Assembly (NCBI GenBank): GCA_026391975.1 | Contig: JAPLDB010000033.1 | Span: 1-36,027 of the forward strand | DNA from: Bacteroidota bacterium | GTDB lineage: Bacteria; Bacteroidota; Bacteroidia; AKYH767-A; 2013-40CM-41-45 | DNA length: 36,027 nucleotides | Reading direction: 5' to 3' | Shown here: positions 1 to 7,328 of the stretch, one piece after another | How the letters are laid out: each line of letters opens with the position of its first letter | Position numbering within the stretch: the stretch's first letter is position 1 | Notes under the pieces: generated by a model | Database searches by the model: none | Told to the model about the DNA's origin: nothing | The model's input: only the letters and a program-made list of their open reading frames with translations | Program-made: the position numbers and the translations under genes

Positions 1-593
1 ATAAGTTCCTTCCCACCATCACTAGTTTTATATATTTTAACCTTGCCCGTTTCTATATAAAATAGTTTATTGGGGTGTTGGCCCTCTGAATAGATAACTT
101 GTTTTTTCTTATAGTCAATCACATCATGGTTTTCAAGTGCCTTATGCATCTCATCTTTATTGCCTAACTCGGAAATTATTTGATACCATGCTTCAATACC
201 TCTGCCACCTGCATTTTGTTGAATTTTATTTTTTTCAATTCGGGCTCTAATAGCATTAATTAATTCTGCATCAGAAAATGGTTTCGTGATATAATCATCT
301 GCGCCCATTTCCATTCCTTTTCTTAAATCATTTCTTTCGCTTTTAGCACTTAAGAAAATAAAGGGAATATGTTGTACGGCCTCATTTTTACTTATAATTT
401 GGTATACGCCATAGCCATCTAAGACGGGCATCATAATATCACAAACTATTAAATCGGGAGGGTTGGCCATGGCTTTTTCAACACCTATTTTTCCATTTTC
501 AGCACTGATGACTTCGTAGCCAGCTAATGTTAAAATTTCAGCAGTGTTATCTCTTAATGCTTCGTTGTCCTCAATGAGTAATATTTTTTCCAT
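1..593 (-). CDS. Response regulator with receiver and cyclic-nucleotide-binding-like domain (3' end cut by window edge)
   Basis: Reading the minus strand from the ATG at 591-593 gives an open frame of 197 codons that runs off the left edge. Residues 1-120 are a CheY-like receiver: acidic pair E9/D10, phospho-acceptor D52 in VCDIMMP, S82 in FLSAKS and K104 in TKPF. Residues from about 160 (KKKQVIYSEGQHPNKLFYIE, then TGKVKIYKT) look like the start of a cyclic-nucleotide-binding/Crp-type beta-barrel, so the complete protein is probably receiver plus cNMP-like sensor, perhaps with a DNA-binding end outside the window. The gene begins 10 bases after the histidine-kinase stump, the usual kinase-regulator operon layout. 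Receiver identity is seen directly; the effector function is inferred. Confidence 0.85.
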   Translation of the reverse strand, partial: MEKILLIEDNEALRDNTAEILTLAGYEVISAENGKIGVEKAMANPPDLIVCDIMMPVLDGYGVYQIISKNEAVQHIPFIFLSAKSERNDLRKGMEMGADDYITKPFSDAELINAIRARIEKNKIQQNAGGRGIEAWYQIISELGNKDEMHKALENHDVIDYKKKQVIYSEGQHPNKLFYIETGKVKIYKTSDGGKEL

Positions 594-603
594 AACTGTA
601 GTT

Positions 604-837
604 TTATTCAAAGTCTTTTTTAATGAAACTTGGTAAATTAATAACGAAACTGCTACCATTTTCAAATTCACTATGGTATTGAATGCTGCCATTTAATAAT
701 TCAACATACCTGCCTACAATATGAAGGCCTAGCCCTGTGCCTTGTATGTTAGTGACATTGGTAGCCCTGAAGAAGCGTTCAAATAAGTGTACTTGATCAT
801 TTATAGGGATACCAATGCCTGTTTGGCAAATCATCAA
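604..837 (-). pseudogene. C-terminal stump of a sensor histidine kinase (HATPase domain only)
   Basis: The 77-residue frame carries the end of a HATPase_c domain: a G1-like box (QTGIGIP), F box (LFERFFRAT), G2 box (GTGLGLHIV) and the C-terminal GSIQYHSE...GSSFVINLP. Everything upstream (sensor, HisKA, N box) is missing. An in-frame TGA lies at 841-843 on this strand, and the conserved Asp of the DxGxG box is Gln, consistent with the break lying within a few bases of that codon. It ends 10 bases before the response regulator, so the original gene was its partner kinase. As it stands it cannot be a working kinase. Whether the break is biological or an assembly join cannot be told from the sequence. 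Confidence 0.8.
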
Positions 838-1087
838 CTTTCACATTAAAAATGTTAATCCATATGATGGGTCGGATATGTTTTACGGTGCTAGCAACTT
901 TTTTGGAGGAAATTATACTTTACAACTCTCAGGGATGACAATTGATACAACTGTTGTTGGAAAAGCGATCAAGAGAAATCCATTTCATTATGAATATAGT
1001 TTCAAAAAAAATGGAATCACCACCTTTGTAGAAGATTCCATTCCCGTTACTTGCTTTGATATTCCTGCGGTAGATATTTTTTATTGA
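815..1087 (+). pseudogene. C-terminal fragment of an unrecognised protein, N-terminus missing at the junction
   Basis: From about 830 to the stop at 1085-1087 the plus strand reads a plausible protein tail (residues such as NPYDGSDMFYGASNFF, then VEDSIPVTCFDIPAV). The first few codons after the ATG at 815 overlap the antisense kinase stump, so this ATG is unlikely to be the real start and the true N-terminal part is absent. I do not recognise the family; aromatic and beta-rich composition suggests an extracytoplasmic protein, but this is weak. The fragment is read toward gap, and its stop lies 87 bases before the gap start. Confidence 0.4.
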
Positions 1088-1121
1088 TCATATTCTTCAG
1101 ATGCACTGCGCAACTTTTCCC

Positions 1122-1151
1122 ATTCGCAAATTCGCAATCATTCGTTATTCG
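1122..1151. repeat. ATTCG short-word cluster upstream of gap
   Basis: Four copies of ATTCG occur in 30 bases (1122, 1130, 1140, 1147). Read on the minus strand they are CGAAT words, the same vocabulary as the TACGAA-type arrays at 16700, 24744 and 29465. The cluster sits just upstream of the gap promoter. Confidence 0.5.
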
Positions 1152-1162
1152 TACAACTGAGT

Positions 1163-1170
1163 TACCTTTG
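1163..1170 (+). promoter_or_regulatory. Bacteroidota-type -7 box for gap
   Basis: TACCTTTG matches the TAnnTTTG consensus of the Bacteroidota primary sigma factor. It ends only four bases before the gap ATG at 1175, so transcription would begin at or next to the start codon. No convincing -33 TTTG is present at the usual spacing. Confidence 0.5.
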
Positions 1171-1174
1171 CCCC

Positions 1175-2179
1175 ATGAAAAAAATCCGCGTTGCCATCAA
1201 CGGCTTTGGCCGTATCGGCAGAATGACCACACGTGTTCTTCTCCAAAGAGAAAATATTGAACTGGTTGCCATCAATGATCTTACTGATACAAAAACGCTG
1301 GCCCATCTTTTTAAATATGATTCTATCCACAGAGCTTTTGCCGGAACAGTTTCGGCAGAAACAGATCATCTTAATATTAACGGCAAACAAATAAGAGTCA
1401 CTGCTCAAAAAAATCCTGCGGATCTTCCCTGGAAAACCATGGATATTGATATTGTAATTGAGTGCACGGGAAAGTTTACTGATGCAGTGAGTGCACAGGC
1501 ACATCTTGATGCCGGAGCAAAAAAAGTGCTCTTATCCTCTCCATCAAAAGGCAAGGACGATATGAAAACAATCGTGATAGGGGTTAATGACCGTACGATT
1601 ACAGGCGAAGAAAAGATCATTTCCAATGCCTCCTGCACAACCAACAACGCAGCACCCATGCTCAAGATCCTTGACGACAACTGGGGAATTGAATCTGCCT
1701 TTGTAACCACTGTGCATTCGTATACCGGGGACCAGAATATTCACGATGCTCCGCATAAAGACCTTAGAAGGGCAAGGGCAGCTGCTGTCAGTATCATCCC
1801 AACAACTACCGGTGCGGCCAAAGCACTTGCTGAGGTTTTACCCCATTTAAAGGGAAAATTGGGTGGAGCCGGGGTTCGCGTGCCTGTTCCAAACGGGTCA
1901 TTGACGGATATTACGTGCGTCCTGAAAAAACACCCATCCCCTGAAGAAATAAATGCAGCCTTTCAAAAAGCTTCAGAATCAGCTGAATTGCGGGAAATTA
2001 TTGAATTTGTCAATGATCCTATCGTTTCAATCGATATTGTGGACAATCCCCATTCCTGCATTTTTGACTCATTATTGACTTCCGTTCTTGGTGGTATGGT
2101 AAAAGTGGTTGGCTGGTATGATAATGAGATTGGCTACAGCAACAGGCTGGCCGATCTGGTGATAAAATTAAATACCTGA
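1175..2179 (+). CDS. gap: Type I glyceraldehyde-3-phosphate dehydrogenase
   Basis: This 334-residue cytoplasmic enzyme oxidises glyceraldehyde 3-phosphate to 1,3-bisphosphoglycerate with NAD in glycolysis and gluconeogenesis. The Rossmann motif GFGRIGR is at residues 10-16, the nucleotide-selecting segment is NDLTD at 34-38 (Asp favours NAD over NADP), the catalytic cysteine is C154 in SNASCTTN, and the general-base histidine is H181 in TTVHSYTGDQ. The C-terminal WYDNEIGYSNR signature is intact. Length is normal for the family. The ATG at 1175 places MKKIRVAINGFG at the N-terminus, as in homologues. It is monocistronic: a truncated fragment lies upstream and about 310 bases without a gene lie downstream. 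The promoter position suggests a leaderless or nearly leaderless mRNA. Confidence 0.97.
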   Translation: MKKIRVAINGFGRIGRMTTRVLLQRENIELVAINDLTDTKTLAHLFKYDSIHRAFAGTVSAETDHLNINGKQIRVTAQKNPADLPWKTMDIDIVIECTGKFTDAVSAQAHLDAGAKKVLLSSPSKGKDDMKTIVIGVNDRTITGEEKIISNASCTTNNAAPMLKILDDNWGIESAFVTTVHSYTGDQNIHDAPHKDLRRARAAAVSIIPTTTGAAKALAEVLPHLKGKLGGAGVRVPVPNGSLTDITCVLKKHPSPEEINAAFQKASESAELREIIEFVNDPIVSIDIVDNPHSCIFDSLLTSVLGGMVKVVGWYDNEIGYSNRLADLVIKLNT

Positions 2180-2489
2180 AAAAATCGAATAATGTCTTTT
2201 TTGGCGTGAATAGGCCATTATTTTAATCCTTGAGGCTATTTCTGAAGCCTGTGTTCACAAAAATTTTTTTTGCGGGAGATGTTTTTTGTTTATTGTTGTC
2301 CCACATTTCGGAACATTTTGTCATGCATAATTGTTGATTAGCGGAAAAGAATTCCCAAAACGTTAAATGGGGGTTAATTTTCAAGTTGAATTCAAAGAAT
2401 ATATTGACAATTGCGTTTGATAACTTAATGGTACGGTAATTGAAATTTGACTTTACCTACCAAATTAATAACCTTATTTGTCCCGAATT
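2180..2489. other. Spacer of about 310 bases without a convincing gene
   Basis: No coding frame with protein-like composition is visible on either strand. A weak hairpin (AGGCT 2233-2237 with AGCCT 2246-2250) followed some bases later by a run of T at about 2264-2271 might terminate gap, but stem and spacing are poor. The 3' half is A/T-rich and probably carries the promoter of the small basic protein; I cannot place a clean TAnnTTTG box. Confidence 0.4.
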
Positions 2490-2681
2490 ATGATTATGAG
2501 TATGATTAAAAGATTAGACAGAAGAAGAGACCGCAGCCGCAGGAAAAAGGTAAAAGGAGAGCATGATGCAAGCACACGCATTAAAGTTCAACTTGATCAT
2601 AAAACAATGATGATCGTTCATAGTATGAGCGCTTTCAAAATGTGGAAAAAACGTTACCCGCTAGCCCGGGTTATTGCGTAA
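2490..2681 (+). CDS. Small highly basic protein, hypothetical
   Basis: A 63-residue protein from the ATG at 2490; two further in-frame ATGs at 2496 and 2502 are equally possible starts, and a TTG at 2478 is less likely. Residues 7-23 form a very basic stretch (KRLDRRRDRSRRKKVK), followed by a mixed region with IKVQLDHKTMMIV and a C-terminal MSAFKMWKKRYPLARVI. There is no signal peptide or membrane segment. The Arg/Lys content suggests nucleic-acid or ribosome contact, but that is inference from composition only. It stands alone between gap and the tRNA/tuf block on the same strand. I recall similar small proteins in related genomes but can give no established function. Confidence 0.7.
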   Translation: MIMSMIKRLDRRRDRSRRKKVKGEHDASTRIKVQLDHKTMMIVHSMSAFKMWKKRYPLARVIA

Positions 2682-2764
2682 CCATTCGCAGTACTTCTGC
2701 CGTGAATCAAAGTTTTTTGAGGATCGGACGATATTTTTTCGTTTATAAAAATTATCAACGAATA

Positions 2765-2795
2765 TTTGCATAGTAAATATTGTTGTTTACATTTG
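2765..2795 (+). promoter_or_regulatory. Promoter of the tRNA-tuf-secE... block
   Basis: A -33 TTTG at 2765-2768 and a -7 TACATTTG at 2788-2795 are separated by 19 bases, matching the Bacteroidota sigma consensus TTTG/TAnnTTTG in both boxes and spacing. Transcription would start near 2800, about 120 bases before the first tRNA. A short inverted repeat (CCCC, A-run, GGGG) lies at the expected start site, 2798-2815. Confidence 0.75.
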
Positions 2796-2920
2796 CGTCC
2801 CCAAAAAAATGGGGGTGTATTTTCCTCGAAAATATATTAAAAATGCCGATGACCAGCAGTTTAGCAGGTGGATTTATTGAATTCTGCTGAATTTAGAAAT
2901 ATTGGCACATAGAGTAATTA

Positions 2921-2994
2921 GCCGATGTAGCTCAGTTGGTCAGAGCTACTGATTTGTAATCAGTAGGTCGGGGGTTCGAATCCCTCCATCGGCT
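2921..2994 (+). tRNA. tRNA-Thr (anticodon TGT)
   Basis: A complete cloverleaf: acceptor GCCGATG/CATCGGC, D stem GCTC/GAGC, anticodon stem ACTGA/TCAGT around TTTGTAA, T arm with GGTTCGAAT. The anticodon is TGT. The 3' CCA is not encoded. First of four tRNAs before tuf. Confidence 0.95.
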
Positions 2995-3087
2995 CTTAGT
3001 CACCAAAGCATTCGCGAAGGTGATTCTTAATGACCAAAGGTAAAACAAAGGTGATTAAGGTTCTTTGAATAACAGTAGGAATTGGAA

Positions 3088-3170
3088 GGGGCGATACCAG
3101 AGTGGCCAAATGGGGCAGACTGTAAATCTGCTGGCTTACGCCTACGGAGGTTCGAATCCTCCTCGCCCCA
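3088..3170 (+). tRNA. tRNA-Tyr (anticodon GTA)
   Basis: An 83-base class II tRNA with a long variable arm: acceptor GGGGCGA/TCGCCCC, anticodon stem GCAGA/TCTGC around CTGTAAA (anticodon GTA), T arm GAGGTTCGAATCCTC. CCA is not encoded. Confidence 0.95.
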
Positions 3171-3322
3171 CATGGTCACAGTTGACAGAAAAGGATTTCC
3201 GGGATTTTCGGAATGAAATAAAAAGCGGCAGTTGCTCACGATGTCATCCGGAACTCAAGCGAAGGATGTATAAGAAAAATGTTCTTTGAGAATAGTTATT
3301 ATCACCACTTCGGTGGCTTTAA

Positions 3323-3395
3323 GCGGAAGTAGCTCATTTGGTAGAGCGATAGCCTTCCAAGCTATAGGTGGCGGGTTCGAGCCCCGTCTTCCGCT
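3323..3395 (+). tRNA. tRNA-Gly (anticodon TCC)
   Basis: Acceptor GCGGAAG/CTTCCGC, D arm GCTC/GAGC, anticodon stem ATAGC/GCTAT around CTTCCAA (anticodon TCC), T arm CGGGTTCGAGCCCCG. CCA is not encoded. Confidence 0.95.
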
Positions 3396-3479
3396 CGATA
3401 AAAAGGTTATGAGTTATTTGTTAGCCGTAATTATGCAAATCGGATTAACGAATAACAGTTAGCTGGTCACATTAACCAA

Positions 3480-3552
3480 GCCAATGTAGCTCAGTTGGTA
3501 GAGTACATCCTTGGTAGGGATGAGGTCACCAGTTCGATCCTGGTCATTGGCT
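3480..3552 (+). tRNA. tRNA-Thr (anticodon GGT)
   Basis: Acceptor GCCAATG/CATTGGC, anticodon stem CATCC/GGATG around TTGGTAG (anticodon GGT), T arm CCAGTTCGATCCTGG. It reads the Thr codons complementary to the TGT isoacceptor 500 bases upstream and ends about 120 bases before tuf. Confidence 0.95.
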
Positions 3553-3675
3553 CTGAATAGAAGAAATTGAAAATAGGTAGAAATTGTTAATTATTGTACT
3601 AAGTTTAAAATCGAATCGGCTTCCTTAAAATCTAAATAAAATCAATCGTTTAACTACATTTAATCATTAAATAAA

Positions 3676-4863
3676 ATGGCAAAAGAAAAATTCGAACGTA
3701 CCAAACCCCATGTGAATATTGGTACTATCGGTCACGTTGACCACGGTAAAACAACCCTTACTGCTGCGATCACTTCAGTGCTTTCTGAAAAAGGATTTGC
3801 AGAAGTTCGTTCATTTGATTCAATTGATAACGCGCCTGAAGAGAAGGCACGAGGTATAACAATTAATACTTCTCACGTAGAATATCAGACTGATAAGCGT
3901 CACTATGCACACGTTGACTGTCCGGGACACGCTGACTATGTAAAAAACATGGTTACGGGTGCTGCACAGATGGATGGTGCAATTCTCGTTGTTGCTGCAA
4001 CTGATGGACCGATGCCACAAACACGTGAGCATATCCTTTTGGCCCGTCAGGTAGGTGTACCAAAGATTGTTGTATTCATGAACAAGGCCGACATGGTTGA
4101 TGATCCTGAATTGCTTGACCTCGTTGAGATGGAAATTCGTGACCTCCTCACTTTCTATCAGTTTGATGGTGCCAATACTCCGATTATCCGTGGTTCTGCT
4201 TTGGGTGGATTAAATAAAGATCCGAAATGGGTTCCTGCAATCATGCAATTGATGGATGCAGTCGATACTTTCATTCCTGTTCCTCCACGTGAAATTGATA
4301 AGCCATTCCTTATGCCTGTTGAAGATGTGTTCTCGATCACTGGTCGCGGAACTGTTGCAACCGGTCGTATCGAGCGTGGTGTAATCAACTCTGGTGAAGA
4401 AGTAGACATCATCGGTATGCAAGAGCTGTCAATGAAATCAACTGTTACAGGGGTAGAAATGTTCCGTAAGATCCTTGACAGAGGTGAAGCAGGTGATAAC
4501 GTAGGACTTCTTCTCCGCGGTATTGAAAAAGATCAGATCCGCAGAGGAATGGTGGTTGCAAAACCGGGTTCTATTACCCCTCACACCGTTTTCAAAGCTG
4601 AAATTTATGTATTGAAGAAGGAAGAAGGCGGTCGCCATACTCCTTTCCATAATAAATATCGTCCTCAGTTTTATCTCCGTACCACTGACGTAACCGGAGA
4701 AATCACTTTACCGGAAGGTCGCGAAATGGTTATGCCAGGTGACAACGTAACAATCAATGTTGAATTGATTCAGCCGGTCGCTATGGACAAAGGTCTTCGC
4801 TTCGCTATCCGTGAAGGTGGACGTACCGTTGGTGCAGGACAGGTAATTGAGGTTGTAAAATAA
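3676..4863 (+). CDS. tuf: Elongation factor Tu
   Basis: EF-Tu (395 residues) is the GTPase that delivers aminoacyl-tRNA to the ribosomal A site. G-domain motifs are intact: P-loop GHVDHGKT at 19-26, switch I threonine T62 in RGITI, DCPGH at 81-85 and NKAD at 136-139 (NKCD in many bacteria). The beta-barrel domains II and III follow, with [13 protein letters not shown] and the C-terminal [10 protein letters not shown]. Length is normal. The ATG at 3676 follows an A/T-rich leader without a Shine-Dalgarno motif, as usual in this phylum. The gene lies between the tRNA run and tRNA-Trp/secE, the arrangement standard in Bacteroidota; co-transcription from the promoter near 2765 is inferred. Confidence 0.98.
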   Translation: MAKEKFERTKPHVNIGTIGHVDHGKTTLTAAITSVLSEKGFAEVRSFDSIDNAPEEKARGITINTSHVEYQTDKRHYAHVDCPGHADYVKNMVTGAAQMDGAILVVAATDGPMPQTREHILLARQVGVPKIVVFMNKADMVDDPELLDLVEMEIRDLLTFYQFDGANTPIIRGSALGGLNKDPKWVPAIMQLMDAVDTFIPVPPREIDKPFLMPVEDVFSITGRGTVATGRIERGVINSGEEVDIIGMQELSMKSTVTGVEMFRKILDRGEAGDNVGLLLRGIEKDQIRRGMVVAKPGSITPHTVFKAEIYVLKKEEGGRHTPFHNKYRPQFYLRTTDVTGEITLPEGREMVMPGDNVTINVELIQPVAMDKGLRFAIREGGRTVGAGQVIEVVK

Positions 4864-4879
4864 AGCCGACAAAAAAAAC

Positions 4880-4938
4880 AGTAGACAATAGACAATAGCG
4901 TATTTAGGTTGTCTATTGTCTATTGCCAATTGTCTACT
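4880..4938 (+). repeat. GACAATAG word repeat with two competing hairpins between tuf and tRNA-Trp
   Basis: Left arm 4886-4898 (CAATAGACAATAG) is the exact complement of 4913-4925 (CTATTGTCTATTG), a 13-bp stem with a 14-base loop. A second pairing, AGTAGACAAT at 4880-4889 with ATTGTCTACT at 4929-4938, shares bases 4886-4889 with the first, so both cannot form completely at once. It could act in processing tuf mRNA away from tRNA-Trp, or simply be a dispersed repeat. Confidence 0.75.
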
Positions 4939-4944
4939 GGTTAT

Positions 4945-5017
4945 ACGGGTGTAGCTCAATTGGTAGAGTAGCGGTCTCCAAAACCGTTGGCTGGGAGTTC
5001 GAGTCTCTCCACCCGTG
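4945..5017 (+). tRNA. tRNA-Trp (anticodon CCA)
   Basis: Acceptor ACGGGTG/CACCCGT, D arm GCTC/GAGT, anticodon stem GCGGT/ACCGT around CTCCAAA (anticodon CCA), T arm GGGAGTTCGAGTCTCTC, discriminator G73 as in other tRNA-Trp. Located between tuf and secE, its normal position in this phylum. Confidence 0.95.
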
Positions 5018-5128
5018 CGAAAGAGAATAAGTTAATGGTTATTCGTTTGAAGTTAATAGAATATAGAATTTAACATAGAGTGTTTTCCGAAGAGCATTTA
5101 GCGGATAACAAATAACTTTAAAACAACA

Positions 5129-5323
5129 ATGAGCAAAGTAACGGCATACATAAAAGAAAGCTACATTGAACTGGTCGAGAAAGTTTCCTGGCCTACCTGG
5201 AGCGAGCTTCAGGACAGTGTAGTCGTGGTGATGATCGCATCGCTCATCATTGCATTTATAATATTCGTCATGGATTTTGGAATCCAAAGCCTGATGAATC
5301 TGTTTTATAAAATGGTCGGATAA
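5129..5323 (+). CDS. secE: Preprotein translocase subunit SecE
   Basis: A 64-residue single-span protein of the SecYEG translocon. The amphipathic N-terminal helix carries the family signature ELVEKVSWPTWSEL (residues 14-27), followed by one membrane segment at about 30-52. This is the short one-helix form typical of most bacteria outside the Enterobacteria. It ends five bases before the nusG start, indicating a shared message. Confidence 0.95.
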   Translation: MSKVTAYIKESYIELVEKVSWPTWSELQDSVVVVMIASLIIAFIIFVMDFGIQSLMNLFYKMVG

Positions 5324-5328
5324 CGGAT

Positions 5329-5907
5329 ATGGTAAAAGCACCTGTAAAAAAAGAAATTGTTAAACCTGACCTCACCCTGAAATGGTACGTAATTCGTGCC
5401 ATCAGCGGTAAGGAGAAGAAGGTGAAGCAATATATTGAGTCAGAAATCAGCCGTCTGAAGATGGGTGACTATGTCAAGCAGGTTCTTGTTCCTACAGAAA
5501 AAGTTTACCAGATACGCAATGGAAAAAAAGCCAGTAAAGAGCGTCAGATGCTCCCGGGTTATGTTTTCATTGAAGCTGTCCTCACTGGAGAAATTCCTCA
5601 CATCATTCAAAACATTTCAGGTGTGATTAATTTTCTTGGACCAAAGGGTGAAGCTCCGGCTCCACTCCGTCAGAGCGAGATCAATCGCATCATGGGTAAG
5701 ATGGATGAGGCAGCCGACAGCGAAGCAGTGATGAATGTTCCTTATGTGGTGGGTGAATCTGTCAAAGTAATTGACGGACCATTCAACAGCTTCACAGGAG
5801 TCATCGAAGAGATCAATGAAGAGAAAAAGAAACTCAAGGTTATGGTAAAGATCTTCGGTCGTAAAACACCGCTTGAGTTGAGTTATATGCAAGTAGAAAA
5901 AGAATAA
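5329..5907 (+). CDS. nusG: Transcription termination/antitermination factor NusG
   Basis: NusG (192 residues) binds RNA polymerase, controls pausing and couples it to Rho or the ribosome. The NGN domain starts at WYVIRAISGKEKKV (residues 19-33) with the conserved LPGYVFIEA further on; the C-terminal KOW domain is about 140-175 (VGESVKVIDGPFNSFTG). The 15-residue lysine-rich N-terminal extension is not part of the fold. It is five bases downstream of secE and upstream of rplK, separated by a palindrome-bearing spacer. Confidence 0.97.
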   Translation: MVKAPVKKEIVKPDLTLKWYVIRAISGKEKKVKQYIESEISRLKMGDYVKQVLVPTEKVYQIRNGKKASKERQMLPGYVFIEAVLTGEIPHIIQNISGVINFLGPKGEAPAPLRQSEINRIMGKMDEAADSEAVMNVPYVVGESVKVIDGPFNSFTGVIEEINEEKKKLKVMVKIFGRKTPLELSYMQVEKE

Positions 5908-5933
5908 AATCAATTTGAAAATGAAATGATTTG

Positions 5934-5953
5934 ATCCCGATAGCTATCGGGAT
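5934..5953. repeat. Perfect 20-bp palindrome, TCCCGATAGCTATCGGGA family copy 1
   Basis: ATCCCGATAGCTATCGGGAT is a perfect inverted repeat in the nusG-rplK spacer. The same 18-base core recurs at 16672-16689 and 29617-29634. It lies inside a spurious upstream extension of the rplK frame. Confidence 0.9.
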
Positions 5954-5990
5954 TGAAAATGAAAAAATCGCTTCCGGGTTAATTCAGTTC

Positions 5991-6015
5991 ATCTTCAAAT
6001 CAGCTTATCTTCAAA
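5991..6015. repeat. ATCTTCAAA short-word pair upstream of rplK
   Basis: Two copies of ATCTTCAAA (5991-5999 and 6007-6015), followed by a shorter CTCAAAT, occupy the 40 bases before the rplK start. The reverse complement, TTTGAAGAT, recurs five times upstream of msrB (25329-25417). Confidence 0.6.
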
Positions 6016-6032
6016 TCCTCAAATTAAAAGCA

Positions 6033-6470
6033 ATGGCAAAAGAAATAGCAACATTCATAAAACTCCAGATTAAAGGCGGCGCAGCCAATCCGGCTCCCCC
6101 AATTGGCCCTGCACTCGGTGCAAAAGGTGTCAACATCATGGAGTTCTGCAAGCAGTTCAATGCACGCACCCAACAGGATGCAGGTAAAGTATTGCCGGTT
6201 ATTATCACAGTTTACACTGATAAGTCGTTTGAGTTCGTTATTAAAACTCCTCCGGCAGCAGTTCAGCTTTTGGATTTTGCAAAAATCAAAAGCGGTTCAA
6301 AAGAATCAAACAGGAATAAAGTTGGTTCAGTAAGCTGGGAACAGGTACGTCAGGTTGCAGAAATAAAGATGCCCGATCTAAATTGCTTCACCATTGAGTC
6401 AGCAATGAGCATGGTCGCAGGAACTGCGCGCAGTATGGGTATCGAAGTAAAAGGCCAAAAGCCTTTTTAA
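6033..6470 (+). CDS. rplK: 50S ribosomal protein L11
   Basis: L11 (145 residues from the ATG at 6033) forms the GTPase-associated centre on 23S rRNA. The N-terminal domain shows [21 protein letters not shown], with the proline-rich hinge that binds thiostrepton-type antibiotics; the C-terminal rRNA-binding domain ends in [13 protein letters not shown] reject an upstream in-frame start at 5931 because it adds 34 residues translated from the palindrome and the ATCTTCAAA words, while [13 protein letters not shown] matches homologues. Followed by rplA after about 125 bases. Confidence 0.96.
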   Translation: MAKEIATFIKLQIKGGAANPAPPIGPALGAKGVNIMEFCKQFNARTQQDAGKVLPVIITVYTDKSFEFVIKTPPAAVQLLDFAKIKSGSKESNRNKVGSVSWEQVRQVAEIKMPDLNCFTIESAMSMVAGTARSMGIEVKGQKPF

Positions 6471-6484
6471 GAGAATAAAATTTT

Positions 6485-6512
6485 TGAAACGGTAATTCAA
6501 ACTCCCGTTTCA
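6485..6512 (+). promoter_or_regulatory. Hairpin in rplK-rplA spacer
   Basis: TGAAACGG (6485-6492) pairs exactly with CCGTTTCA (6505-6512), an 8-bp stem with a 12-base loop. No T-run follows, so it is not a classic terminator. A role in L1 autoregulation would fit the place but the known L1-binding fold is not evident. Confidence 0.35.
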
Positions 6513-6595
6513 TTCAAGTCGAGTATATATTAGTTCATTAACAGAAGGAGGGCAAGATAACTTCAACCCCGTTTGTACTTCATAAATTTATAACA

Positions 6596-7288
6596 ATGGC
6601 AAAAGTCAGCAAGAAGAGGAAACAAGCCCTCTCCAAAGTAGATCGCACAAAGCACTACTCATTAGCAGAAGCTACCAAGCTTGTTAAGGAAATTTCCACA
6701 TCAAAATTTGATTCATCGGTTGACCTGAGTATATTTCTCGGCGTTGATCCCCGAAAGGCAAACCAAATGGTTCGCGGAATTGTTACCCTTCCGCACGGAA
6801 CCGGCAAGACCAAAAAAGTACTTGTACTATGCACACCTGATAAAGAACAGGAAGCAAAGGATGCAGGCGCTGATTATGTTGGTATGGATGAATATATCGC
6901 AAAGATCGAGCAGGGCTGGGTTGATATGGATGTAGTAATCACCATGCCAGCTGCCATGGGAAAAGTAGGTCGCCTTGGAAAGGTTTTAGGACCAAGAAAC
7001 CTTATGCCGAATCCCAAGACGGGAACTGTAACAAACGATATCGGCAAAGCTGTTAAAGAAGTGAAAGCCGGTAAAATTGATTTCAAGGTTGATAAGCAGT
7101 CACACATTCATACTTCAGTTGGCAAAGCTTCCTTCGATGCCTTGAAACTGGAAGAGAATGCACGGGAACTGATCAACAGCATCGTCAAGTTAAAACCTTC
7201 ATCAGCTAAGGGAACTTACCTTCGAAGCGTTTATATTTCAAGCACCATGAGTCCGTCAGTTCAGATTGACACGAAGGAGCTAAGTTAA
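6596..7288 (+). CDS. rplA: 50S ribosomal protein L1
   Basis: L1 (230 residues) builds the mobile L1 stalk that handles E-site tRNA; in many bacteria it also represses its own mRNA. Signature regions are present: [33 protein letters not shown], and the conserved [21 protein letters not shown] near the middle. The start [10 protein letters not shown] is normal. It lies between rplK and rplJ on the same strand, 40 bases before rplJ. Confidence 0.97.
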   Translation: MAKVSKKRKQALSKVDRTKHYSLAEATKLVKEISTSKFDSSVDLSIFLGVDPRKANQMVRGIVTLPHGTGKTKKVLVLCTPDKEQEAKDAGADYVGMDEYIAKIEQGWVDMDVVITMPAAMGKVGRLGKVLGPRNLMPNPKTGTVTNDIGKAVKEVKAGKIDFKVDKQSHIHTSVGKASFDALKLEENARELINSIVKLKPSSAKGTYLRSVYISSTMSPSVQIDTKELS

Positions 7289-7328
7289 AATTTGACCTTG
7301 TTGTTTTTACTCATTAATAATTAAGACA

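Noticed and set aside
3027-3289. Small frames overlapping tRNA-Tyr on both strands
   Set aside because: They are shadows of the tRNA gene and its flanks.
3296-3322. Terminator before tRNA-Gly (CCAC-TTCG-GTGG)
   Set aside because: The stem is only four pairs and the following CTTT is too short; the tRNAs appear to be one transcript.
5931-6032. Upstream extension of the rplK reading frame (34 extra residues)
   Set aside because: The added residues are translated from the 18-bp palindrome and ATCTTCAAA words; the ATG at 6033 gives the family N-terminus.
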